Origin: Lumbricus rubellus
Lineage: Eukaryota; Annelida; Clitellata; Crassiclitellata; Lumbricidae
Length of the DNA: 64,000 nt
Assembly (NCBI GenBank): GCA_945859605.1
Contig: OX243811.1
Span: 62,106,976 to 62,170,975, forward strand
Direction of reading: 5' to 3'
In this document: positions 10,073 to 22,400 of the stretch, piece by piece
How positions within the stretch are numbered: the first letter of the stretch is position 1
How the letters are laid out: every line of letters begins with the position of its first letter
Notes under the pieces: model-generated
Database searches by the model: none
Told to the model about the DNA's origin: nothing
What the model saw: only the letters and a program-made list of their open reading frames with translations
Made by a program: the position numbers and the translations under genes

Positions 10073-13000
10073 TTATGCTTCTTTCAAAAGCAGATGAGAG
10101 TTGACAAAAAATACTTCATGGCAGCATCTTTCGTAAACTCCTGGAAGCATGAAATTAGAGAATCCGCCACAGCAGTTGTTGCGCTGAAGGTTCTTGTACA
10201 CCAGGAAGCCGAGGTCATCACGCAGGCGCCTCACGTAGTCGTTAATTTCTGCAAAGTCTTTTGCCATCATATCACTACAATGTCTGATCTTTGGAGTATG
10301 GAGCTCAATGTAGAGCTGTCTGACGTTCGACAGGCTTGTTGGGTCAGAGTAGATGACGTCACGAAGGAATGGCCACTCCCCTCCCTCAACGTCGATCTTC
10401 AGAACGTCTATGATGCGCTGCATATAGAAACACACAGCAGCTTCAGAAGCCGGCATTCTGCTAAATTTCAATGCCACTTATTAACTTGTTTTCGCGAAGA
10501 AAAAATGTTGACTTATTAGCGTCTTTATTTATGTACTAGCTGTGCCTTGCCACGCGTTGCTGTGGCTTAAAAGACCGTCCAACCCTCCCTTCCTACCTCC
10601 CTTCCCCAGCCTCCCTCCCTCTGTCCCTCCCTACCTCCATTCCCTCCCACCCTCCCCTCCCACTCCCCTTCCCTCCCCTTCCCTCCTCCCCTCCCCTTTT
10701 TCCAAAAAACCATATACAAAACCGTTCGCAATCGAACTGAAAGTTTTGGTGACATTTTGAAAGGAATCGGCCACGAAGTTTCGAGATTCTTGATTAGATA
10801 CATAGCTTTTCAGTCATGTAATTGCATTTAAGTTATATAAGTTATCGCTATAATTATTGAATAATTTATAATGTAGCGCCTCTACGTAGGCTTCTGTGAG
10901 GGTCGTTATTTAAATTTTCAGAATGAATGTACGAATGAATAATCAAACTTAAATATTATTTCACACATTAATGCTGTTCAGAATCAGGCTATCAGCATTA
11001 GGCCTACTCTCAACCCGAGGCATCAACGTCTGAGTCGGGTAGCAACTTACAAGAAAGTTTTTCAATGACGGGGTAGGTAGCTATCTGGAACTGAGAATGA
11101 TGATGGGATATATTAGCTGAAGACGAATGGTCTGGAGGAGACAAAATTCGGACTGAAGAACAAAATTGGCTATAGGCTATAATATACTACCGGTGCAATA
11201 CCGCTGCATTAGCCCCTGTGCAGAATAAAATTTTAGAACTGCCATCACTCGCACAGAAAATGTTTGTCTCTCATTGTCTGTGCGAGGAAAATCAAATGTT
11301 TGTGTGTATGCGTGCGTATGCGTTTGTATGAATGTGAACATTCAATAACTTTTATGATAATTTTCGGAAAGTCAAGGCATGACTTTCTACTGGGTGGGCA
11401 AAAATACCCATAAAGTTTTTTGGCCAATAATTATCTTGGTCAAAAGTATGAATGTTTAAATGAAAATTTTACAGAATTAGCGGAAAATCATATTTACGTA
11501 TAATGGCCAAATTTCACCAAAATATTTCAATGAGACAAAAGTTATATCGCATTTAGTGAGACCACCCACTGTTTTTGACGATTCACAAACATAGCGCAAC
11601 AAAAACAAAGCTAAAAAAGCGATCTTACGTCTGTAAAATTTGATTCTAAAATTCATTCTTTTGACGAAGATATTGGCAAAACCCTCAGAAGTTATTTTTT
11701 ATGGCCCACCCTGTAGATTAACTAATGGCACAGCTGGATACCTCTTGATGTCCTAGTTTTTTCTTGATGGTCGAAAATCTTTCGAGCTGCCATCCATCGC
11801 GATTCTTGAAATCACTTCCCCAGAGTCCCAAATTGTGGAAGTTGACGTTCGGAGAGTGCACGTGATCTTCCAATCCAATGCTACAAATAGCAAGATGATG
11901 ATGTCACTCGCAAACAAATAAGAAACTTTCAACGTCCAAAAAGATGGACATGATATGGTAACAACGGTTGCTCCAATCTGCAACTGCTTGCTTGCAACCT
12001 CGATTCAATCTTAAGCATATCCAATTATTAGGATTCGTACCAATTCTCCATGACTATGATTCGTACCAATTCTCCATGACTATGATTCGTACCAATTCTC
12101 CATGACTATGATTCGTACCAATTCTCCGTGACTATGATTCGTAGGCCTACCCATTCTCCATGACTATGATTCGTACCCATTCTCCATGACTGAGATTCGT
12201 ACCCTAAAATATCATTATCTTAGCAATCTACATGTAAATAGTGGATCCAACGGTGACCGGTCGCTAAGTAGGCCTACGTGCTTGGAAATAATTATGTGAG
12301 TATATGGAAGAGGAAGTAGCGATGTCAAAGATTTCGAATACGATATCGACCACATTATAACCTCTTCAGTCGTTGAACTCGCTCGTCTAAGGTCAACGAG
12401 CTACTGTCAAAGATCTAAATAACTTCGCATTGAGTTCCATCAACAGTTTGGACTTTAATTAAAAGGATGGCAAAGACTTGTAGGTTTATGCAAGTTGCAA
12501 ATATACGTGACCAGCTATAGGTCTACTTGTATTTTTAAATGTTCTGAGATTGAAGTTTTGACAATGTTATTGCAATGAAAGCGTCGTTGATAGGTCTAAA
12601 CCTTGTAAATCTTGTATGCAGGACAGTAAACTTCAAGACCGAGACCGAGGCAGTTGGGACCAATATGGATATAATAAGTTCTGAGACTGAAGCCGAGTTA
12701 TAAAGAACCGGTCTTCAAACATCTCAAAATCGAGACTGCGTCTCGAGACCACACAGCTCTGGAAGAACATAGCGGAGAGAAATTGAGCTCTTACAGCATG
12801 AGACATATTTTGTGCTCGTAAAAGGTTAGTTGTGCTTAGAATGCCGCTTTAGAAGTTTTTGGTTTGCTATTATGATTTACAACTAAAACTGTAATTTATG
12901 CAAATTTTGTTTGTAATTTTCTTCATGAAAAACCCAGAGAATACCTCGGATCAAAGCTGTGAACCTCACACCCGTAGTTTGCCCAAGCTTCGTCGAATGA

Positions 13001-13446
13001 CCACTCATTACAGATCCTCCAAACAAAATAAAGAATCACATGCATGCGTGCGTAAATATCGATATTCTATGTAAAGTCTAATTTTTATGTGTAAGAACAT
13101 ATAAATTACAAGACAATAATTCTAAGTAATCTAAATGCGTGTACCTATCATCAGATTCTGAAGCGCAAACGAAGATGCTCAGAGGAAGAAAAACAACAGC
13201 AACAACAAGAGGAAAAAGAAGAAGCGACGACAAAGAAGATGAAGAAGCGGATCAAGAAGATGATGAATATGAAGATGATGAATATGATGAAGAATAAGAT
13301 GAAGATGATGACGAAGATGAAAAAGAGGATGATGAAGTGGAAAGGATGAAGAAGAAGAAGATGAAGAAGAAGATGATGATTGATGATGATGATGCAATGA
13401 AAATCTTGTAAGGATTATGATGAAGAAGAAGAAGAAGAAGAAGATG

Positions 13447-13478
<32 letters not shown>

Positions 13479-16400
13479 GATGATGATGATGATTGTCAGC
13501 TAATTTAATCAGTGCACGCCGATTGTCGTACAGCGACGTAAGTAGGCCAGGTGCAAATTGCCGCGCGGCGTCTGCACAGGTGATTGTCTGGACAGCACGT
13601 GACGTCTAGACGAGCGTACGTTAATTGTACAAGAAGGGAGTGGAAGTGAAGAAGGAGAGTTGCGTGTTGAGAGCCGTTGAGATAGGCTGTAAGAGTTGTT
13701 GTTGAGTTGCGATAGAGTAGACTGATGAAGATAGTAGTCGTGTAGTTGTTATGATAACGCAAGTGTAGTCATTGTTGTGTTGTTGCTGATCGTTTTACTT
13801 TATATCGGATTTTGGAGTATAATAAGAAGAGTTAAACACGTCGTCGTTGTTGGTTAACAAAACAGTGAAAGACTGTAGATTCTTTAACCTAGCCATTTAG
13901 CTAATGAAACAGTTATCTAGGGATAGGCCTACGCTACCACGAACTTATACGAAGAAGCTTCCGAAGAGACTGAAGGTCACACGTAGAGAAGAAGAGGGAA
14001 AAGACTTGTGACATTTGGTGTCGTTGCGGTGAGATAACGATCCAAGTTGCAGGATAACGATCCAAGTTGCAGGATAACGATCCAAGTTGCAGGAGAACGA
14101 TCCTAGTTACGAACGGAGGGATTCTATCCAATCAACAGACGTTGTGGAGGAACGGACGCTGTGAATTTATCGAGGAGCCGAGCACACGGGAGAAGCAACG
14201 ATACATCGAGCATCCGTACGACAGTGAGAAACGACAACACAACGACTACAAGGTAGAAAAACTTGCTTGTCTATTGAAGTGTGCATAAAGAATTGAAGTC
14301 AGTCAATTGCAAACATTTGAAGAGTAGTCTACTATTTTATCGAGCATCTGTAAAGTAAAGAAGTAAGAAGGAGAAACTTACGGAGAAAAAGCAAGCAAAT
14401 ATTAAGAAAATGTCTACTGATAGACTGATAAAACTGCTAATTGAAGCAGATCTAGACGCAGAAGAAGTCGAACAGATGTCGAGGGAAGAATTGATGAGAA
14501 ATTTAGCCGAGGTTTGGGCTAAGAAAGAAGAAGAAGAAGAAGGTGCTGTCGGAGGCGCTGCGGAGAAGCCTGAGGCACCGATGTCTATAGAGGCGTTGCT
14601 ACAACTCATGATGGTGAGTAGACAGGAAGAGAAAGAACGTCGCCAAGAAGAGAAGGAGAAAGAAGAGCGACGGCGCCAAGAAAAGAAAGAACGTAAACAA
14701 GAAGAGAAGCAGAAAGAAGAGCAGCGCAGACAAGAGGAGAAAGAGCGTAAACAAGAGGAGAAAGAAAAAGCAGAAAAAGCAGATAGGCTGCGACAACAAG
14801 AGATAGAAAAAGCAGAAAGGATGAGACAGCAAGAGATAGATATGCAGAAGCAGCAGTTCCAGCTTCAGTTAGAACAAATGAAAATAGATCGTGACGAAGC
14901 AGAACGACGAAGAATGGAGTTAATGATAGAGTACGAAAAAGCAAGAAAAAGCGATGAAGAAATACGAAAGCAGCAGATTGAGGACAAAAAGGCTCGCGAG
15001 GAAGAAAAAGAAAAGATGCGTTTACAAGAACTGGAGAGAGCAGAAGAAATTCGTCAGGAAGAATTTCAAGCCGGAAAAGACAATTTGGAAAAAGCAGAAA
15101 GAGAAAGAGAAGAGCAGATGCAGTTAGAACAAAAGAAACTTGCTATCAAGGAGGCTCAACTTAAAGAAATGGCCATTGAAAAAGAAGAACGTAGAAAGCA
15201 GTTAGAACTGTTGCAGCAGAAGATTGAACAAGAAGAACTGCGGAGAGTCGAAGATCAAGATCGACTGAAGAAGAGAGACGAAGATGATCGTAAGAGCCGA
15301 GAAGTGTCAGAACAGATTAGACTCAAAGAAAGTGAGACAATGGTGTCCAAGATTAAGAAGATAGGTGACGCAATGAAGCATGTGTTACCGAAGATGCCGT
15401 ATGATATGATGGAAGTGCCATTATATTTTGAAACAGTTGAAAATGCATTCAATAGCTTCGCTGTGGAAAAGCAATATTGGGTGAAATTGTTGTTGCCATT
15501 GATGACCCCGAGAGCACGAACGGTATTGAATCGATTATCATTTGAGAATTTAGATAAATACGATGCAGTGAAAGAGCACCTGTTGAAGGAATTCAAGTTA
15601 ACAGCTCGTGAGTACAGGTCAAGGTTTGCAGATGCCAAGAAGACAGCCGAAGAAACGTATACGATGTTCACGGCTAGGCTGAAGAACCTGTTGAATTATT
15701 ATGTCCGAAGTAGACGAGTGGACAAAGACTACGAGAAACTGTTTGATTTGTTAGTGGCGGATAAGCTGAAAGAATGTTTACCACCAGGTCCACTGCAGTT
15801 TGTCTTAGCAAAAGAGGGCACAGAATGCTTGGAAGCTAGTAATGTTGCAGATCTCGCAGATATACATGTAAACAATCGGATTGGGGTGATGTTCCAAGAC
15901 AAACCGAAATTTGAAGCATGGGACAATAGTCCAAAGCAACCCAAGTGGAACAAGGATAGCAAAGACACCGGAAGCCAAGCCAAGAGTAATGATGCAAAGA
16001 AAGATGATTATTCTGGAAAGCAGTGGTCGCAAGATAAACAACAGTCAACGTGGGACAGACAAGCCTACAATCGAACTCCGCCGCTGGGACGCCCAACAGA
16101 AAGTAATGCATCTTACACGCCGTACAACAAGTGGGAGAACAAGGAGCAAAGAAGTTTTATCAAGAAGCGTTGCCACAATTGCAATTCTGATAAACACCTA
16201 ATAAAACATTGCCAAGCACCAGGAGCGGCAAATCTGAGGAAGAACTTTAGCAGAAGTGCAGAAAATCTTCGAGTAAACCAGATACAAGTGATAAATGCAC
16301 CTCCTGGTTGGGAAGAACAATGCAACCAAGAAACAGAAGTAAAGTCAGTGATGAAGTGTACGCCGCAGTTCACCATACTGAAAGAAGCGATAAAGACTAC

Positions 16401-19400
16401 TTCCATTGCAGAAAATTGTCGAGAAACAAAAAGTAAAGAGGAGTGTCAACGCATAAAGAAAATATCGTTGCAGCATGTAAATGTGGAGATACGTGGGACT
16501 GATGGGCAGCCTGTGCAAGTCGAGGCGTTGATTGACTCGGGGACCGAGATACCAGTAATCAACGAGGAACTACTGAAAGGAACGACAGTAGAAGAAATCG
16601 GCAGAGTTCATTTGCAATGTGTAGCTGGAGAGCCGATTCCAGCTAAGTTGGTGAAAATCGAAGTGCGGATGAGCGGTCGTAACGAAGGAACAGCTACAGA
16701 GGACAGGACAATAAATATCGCGCCACATTTAACTTTAGTGTGTGCCAGCATTTCAGCAGAACTGTGTAAAGAAAATCCAGAAAAGTTCCTGCTACATCCA
16801 GAGATAATTGCAGAACTGAAAGAGGTTCCACCAATCAGTATATTGCAAGGAGAGCTACAAGCGAATGTGACTACAAGAGCACAAAGTCGGAGAGCAGAAG
16901 TCGAAGACGGAGAAGATGAAACGATAAACGAAAGTTCGCAAGAAGATGACACGGAAAGCGAAGATGAACTCAGCATCCAAGATGACGAAAGAACAACATC
17001 TGAGAACAATGAAACTGAAGAAGAGATGGCTGCATGTGAACGAAATGATAGTGAAGATTCCGGAAGCGACGCTGAACTGGAGACAAGTATGAGGGACTTG
17101 TTCACAGAGAATTCGAACGATGAAAGACAGCTGGAAGATGCAAAGAAATTCGAGGAGCAGCAGAGAAATGACGAGTCACTGAAATCGTGGTGGAGGATCG
17201 CTGAAGACCAAGGATCAGAGTTTAGCGTGGTGAATGGATTGCTGTATAAGAAGCATCAAATGCTGGATCAGCTTGTGTATCAGTTGGTGTTACCGAAAGA
17301 GAGAAGAATTCAAGTAATGGAATTAGCTCTCGAGTCAGTATTTGGCGGACACTTGGGAGAAGAGAAGACACGAGAGAGAATCAAGTTGTCCTTTGTCTGG
17401 CCAAAGATGCGTCGAGACGTGGTGAGATTTTGTAAGTCCTGTGAGAAGTGTCAGCTGAAGGCACGAAGTTTGATGATGGATCGAGTGCCGATTACACCAA
17501 TTCCAAGGGAAGATGTTCCATTCCGACGGATGACTATGGACGTGGTAGGCCCAATAGAACCGAAGTCAGCAGCTTGGCATAAGTATTGCTTGTGCATAGT
17601 GGATTCATGTACAAGATGGCCGACAATCTTTTTGCTGAAGTCATTGACTGCTAAGGCTGTGTGCGAAGCTTTGATGAAGCTATTCATTGACGTGGGGGTG
17701 CCGTCTGTGATCACCAGCGACAGAGGCACAAATTTTACAGCCAGTCTCACAAGAGAATTTTTGAAATTGATGGGATGCTGTCCACGATTCGATTCACCAG
17801 GGCATCCTGAGGCAGCTGGATTAGTTGAGAGATGGAACCAGACGTTCAAGAAGATGGTGCATCATGTCATTGTGGAAAATCCAAGACAGTGGCATAAAAT
17901 CATTCCGTTTACCGTATGGGCATTGAGAGAAGTTCCCAACGCAACGACAGGAGTGGCACCATATCTGCTGGTGTATGGAAAAATGCCAAGAGGACCATTA
18001 ACTATCTTAAAGGAAAGCTGGACCAAAGAAATAAATCTACCGCCAAACATTGGAGTACAACCAGCAAAGTACCTGAAGAACTTAAGAGCAGACATGGAGA
18101 AAGCTTTGATATTTGCTGAGAATTGTGCAGAGGAAAAGCAAAAACAATACGCCAGTCAATACAACAAGAGGGCCAAGGATAAAGAATTCGAACCAGGAGA
18201 AAACGTCATCGTCCTGTATCCAACGTCAACCAATAAATTGATCTCACGATGGCATGGTCCATGTACAGTGCTACAAAGAAGATCCAAGTATTCGTATCTG
18301 GTGGACATGAATGAAAACGGCCGACGAATCGTCCATGCCAACAAAATGAGGAAGTTCATCGCAAGAACATTATCGTGTGGTCTCATCGTGGAAGAGGACG
18401 ACGAATTCGGATCAGTGGTAGAGCTACCATTGAAAGAAGACCATGCAGAGACGACACAGAAATCGCTGCAATTGGACTATGAACAGATCGGACATCTTAC
18501 GAGCGAGCAACAGAAACAGCTACTGGATGTACTGAACCGATATGCAGACAGATTTTCGGACAAACCTGGATTATGTACATTGGTAGAACACGAAGTGGTG
18601 CTGAGACCAGACTTTCGAGAGAAGGAGTTCACGGCTTATCGAATACCGTTGATATACCGCGCAGAAGTGGACAAACAAATACAAGAGATGCTGAAAGCAA
18701 ACATCATTCAGCCGTCGTCGAGCAGAATGGCAAGTCCGCTGGTCATCGTCAAGAAGAAGGACGGATCCTTGAGACTCGCGTGCGACTACAGGTACGTGAA
18801 TTCATATACTGAAAATTGTCGATACCCCATGCCGATCGTCAACGATGTGCTGAGCAAAGTCGGGAAATCCAAGTTTATTTCCGTCTTGGACTGTCGCAGT
18901 GCTTACTGGACTTGTCCGGTGAAGAAATCCGACCAATGGAAAACCGCATTCGTTACCCATAATGGACTGTACGAATTTACACGGGTCCCTTTTGGAATGA
19001 TTAACTCTGGACGGACTTTTGTAAAAGCCATAAACATGATTTTGCAACCGATTAATGCATTTACTGAACCCTATGTTGATGACATTGCAGTCCATTCTGA
19101 TGATTGGAACATTCATTTGAAACATTTAGAATTGTTTTTGAAACAAATAAGACTGCATAATGTAACTTTGAACTTGAAGAAATGTGTGTTTGGTAAGAGT
19201 GAGGTGAAATTCATCGGTCACCTCATTGGTTCAGGGAAGAAGATGATGAATCCAGATAGGATTGACAGTTTGATTAATTTAAAAAACCCTGAAACGAAGA
19301 AGCAAGTGAAGCAAATGTTAGGATTCTTTGGTTTCTACAGACAATTTATTTGTAATTTTGCTGAGATTGCTAAACCATTGACAGATTTAACTAGCAAGCA

Positions 19401-22400
19401 GACACCTGAGAACATTATTTGGACTGAGGACCACCAGAAATCTTTTGATTCTCTTAAAGAAATTGTTTTATCGAATGTTATTCTGTACATGTTCGAGGTT
19501 GGCAAACCATTTAATTTGTACTGTGATAGCAGTGATTTTGCTGTAGGGGCTGTGCTGTCACAAGTGGACGATGAGGGGATAGAACGTCCCGTTTCATTTA
19601 TCAGCCAGAAGCTGACAGATACCCAGAGGAGATGGGCGACGATTGAGAAGGAAGCCTATGCAATCATATGGGCTTTAAACAAATTGAAAGAAATCATTAT
19701 TGGTTCCAAGATTAATGTGTTCACTGCTCATAATCCTTTAGTTTATTTGACTGAGTCAATGTCGAAGTCTGCTAAGTTAGTCAGATGGTCTTTATCATTG
19801 CAAAATTTTGACATTCTGTTGAACTATAAGAAAGGAAAGTTGAATGTAGTAGCAGACTGCTTATCGAGATTGTAGTATAAGGTATTTTGTGATTGCATTT
19901 AGTATAAGAATTGTTTGTATTTAGTTTAAGCATTATACGTTCGCTAATTTTTAAGATTAATTAGCTCTCTTCAAAAGAAAGGAAGGAGGTAATGTCAGCT
20001 AATTTAATCAGTGCACGCCGATTGTCGTACAGCGACGTAAGTAGGCCAGGTGCAAATTGCCGCGCGGCGTCTGCACAGGTGATTGTCTGGACAGCACGTG
20101 ACGTCTAGACGAGCGTACGTTAATTGTACAAGAAGGGAGTGGAAGTGAAGAAGGAGAGTTGCGTGTTGAGAGCCGTTGAGATAGGCTGTAAGAGTTGTTG
20201 TTGAGTTGCGATAGAGTAGACTGATGAAGATAGTAGTCGTGTAGTTGTTATGATAACGCAAGTGTAGTCATTGTTGTGTTGTTGCTGATCGTTTTACTTT
20301 ATATCGGATTTTGGAGTATAATAAGAAGAGTTAAACACGTCGTCGTTGTTGGTTAACAAAACAGTGAAAGACTGTAGATTCTTTAACCTAGCCATTTAGC
20401 TAATGAAACAGTTATCTAGGGATAGGCCTACGCTACCACGAACTTATACGAAGAAGCTTCCGAAGAGACTGAAGGTCACACGTAGAGAAGAAGAGGGAAA
20501 AGACTTGTGACAATGATGATGAAAAAGAAGAAGAAGAAGAAGAAGAAGAAGAAGAAACAGAAAAAGAAGAAGAAGAATAAGCAGGAGCAGGAGAAGAAGA
20601 AGAAGAAGAAGAATGAACAATGGAGAGACAGAGGAGGAGGAGGAAGAGGAGGAGGAGGAAGAAGCGGAAGAGGAAGAGGAGGAGGATTATGAATAAGAGG
20701 TAGAGGACGTTTTTGGAGTAGGAAGAACAGCAGGATGCAGTGGAAGAAAAAGGTTTATATCCGCAGTCTATCAGTATTAATTTTGGTGTCGATGGTGATG
20801 ATTTTAGCGGCTAAATCTGTTGGCTCCTCTCAACACGTGGATGATCGTTGTATAACATGGAGATGAGTCATTTTCTGCTATTAGTGAATAGAAGCGAAAA
20901 AGATGAAAAGGAGAAAAATGTTGTTTCATGTATTTGTTGCTGAAACTCTATGCTACACAGACCCGAACGAGTATACGAGACAAGATCTGTTGTTAGGTCG
21001 AACGGATTTCTTCAAGCAGGCATCATAACCACCGTCTCCCCATCGACCAAAGCGAACCGTCGATGGACATGGAAAGTCGATGGTAGTCACATGTCTAATC
21101 AATGATATATGAAAAACAATCGCTGTGTTAGTGTTTTAGTGTATACCATCTAATCTATACAATCAATAGTGAAGCTAGGGGCAAGATGAACCCCTGGAGC
21201 ATGATGGATCCCGTCAATTCAAGGAATCTATAAGATATTGCAATCTACTGAATGTACTTTTATTACTGTAATAGGCCTACTGCTGTCCAGGGGCGGATCC
21301 AGGGGGGCCAATCCGGCCATGGCCCCCCATTTAGAAATGCTCATTTATCGTGGCCCCATTTGGTTTCAGTGGCTGCTGAAATGGTATGATTTACTCCTCG
21401 AAAATTTTGCCGGACGACTAAAAACAAAAGGTCAACTTTTTGGGCGGACGAAATGGTATGATTTTTTCGAAAATTTGGCCGGATGACTAAAAAAGGCAAC
21501 TTTTTTGGCGGATGCGATTTTTTTTATCCCAGAGCCAAGGTGTCAAGAAATTTTTGGGCCCCCCGTCCAAAGTTTCTGTATCCGCCCTTGCTGCTGTCGA
21601 CGTGCTGACTTGTCTAAAATAAATGGCCGAAGCGACATGATTTCGTCTTTTTTGATGAAAGTTGATTTTTGATCTTTAAGGCTTTTGATTTTGCATTCCG
21701 GGACGCCCGCACTGCCCCGCAGTCACTCGATATGCCATTAGATTTACACTGTCCATTACATATGCTTTTAACTGCACAAAGTTTGTTTTGTTTGTTTGTA
21801 TGTGCACTTCTTATAGCGCCCATTCAAGTTCACTATTCAGAGGCACTCCCTACCAGCAGTGCAGACACTGCATCGGAGTTTCACGTCGAAGCGCATGAGC
21901 AATTGCGAGTGAAGGACTTGCTCAACGTCTCTATACACGGCGACTTGAGGTGGATTCGAACCTGCAACCTCCGGCTGCAAAGCAACGAACATACCTACTA
22001 CACCACCGCCCCACAATGTATAGCCTATAATATCTACAATCTGCAAAAAATCGATAATAATTATGTATAAAATAGTATAAAGACAACTAGCCTAATCGTA
22101 AGATTATAATCAACTTCAAGAAGAGCTTTTTAAATTGCAGGAACCAAAGGCCTACCAGAGTAGGGCCTAACCATGTTACGAGCCCCACACGAGCGAAGTT
22201 CATACGTAGCCTAGGTTCAAAATTATGCGTCATATATCCTGCATGCAGATTGCTGATTGTAGATATCATTATGGTTTATTAAATTATTGTGTCTGAAGCA
22301 GGAGAGTAGAACTTATCTTAAACTTATGGCCTACTTGTGTTGAACGTTAAGCAGTTCCAGAACACTGGGCACAAAGTCATAGAAAATGTAATTAGCCAAT

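Larger units (their letters stand above)
13494..20512 (+). mobile_element. Complete Gmr1-like Ty3/Gypsy LTR retrotransposon
   Basis: A 7019-bp element bounded by 520-bp LTRs that look identical by eye, TG...CA ends, and a 5-bp target duplication ATGAT (13489-13493 and 20513-20517). It has a primer site just after the 5' LTR, one long gag-pol frame and a polypurine tract before the 3' LTR. The pol order is protease, integrase, RT, RNase H, the copia-like order that defines the Gmr1 group of deuterostome Gypsy elements. Inserted antisense to gene A within intron 4. Confidence 0.93.

Noticed and set aside
13179..13397. His/Leu-rich minus-strand frame
   Set aside because: GAT/GAA microsatellite.
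13505..13762. 85-codon minus-strand frame in both LTRs
   Set aside because: Identical in the two LTRs only because the LTRs are identical; no protein features. Kept in mind as possible antisense ORF but unsupported.
14337..17105. Ser/Leu-rich minus-strand frames opposite gag-pol
   Set aside because: Antisense shadows of the Lys/Glu-rich coding sequence.
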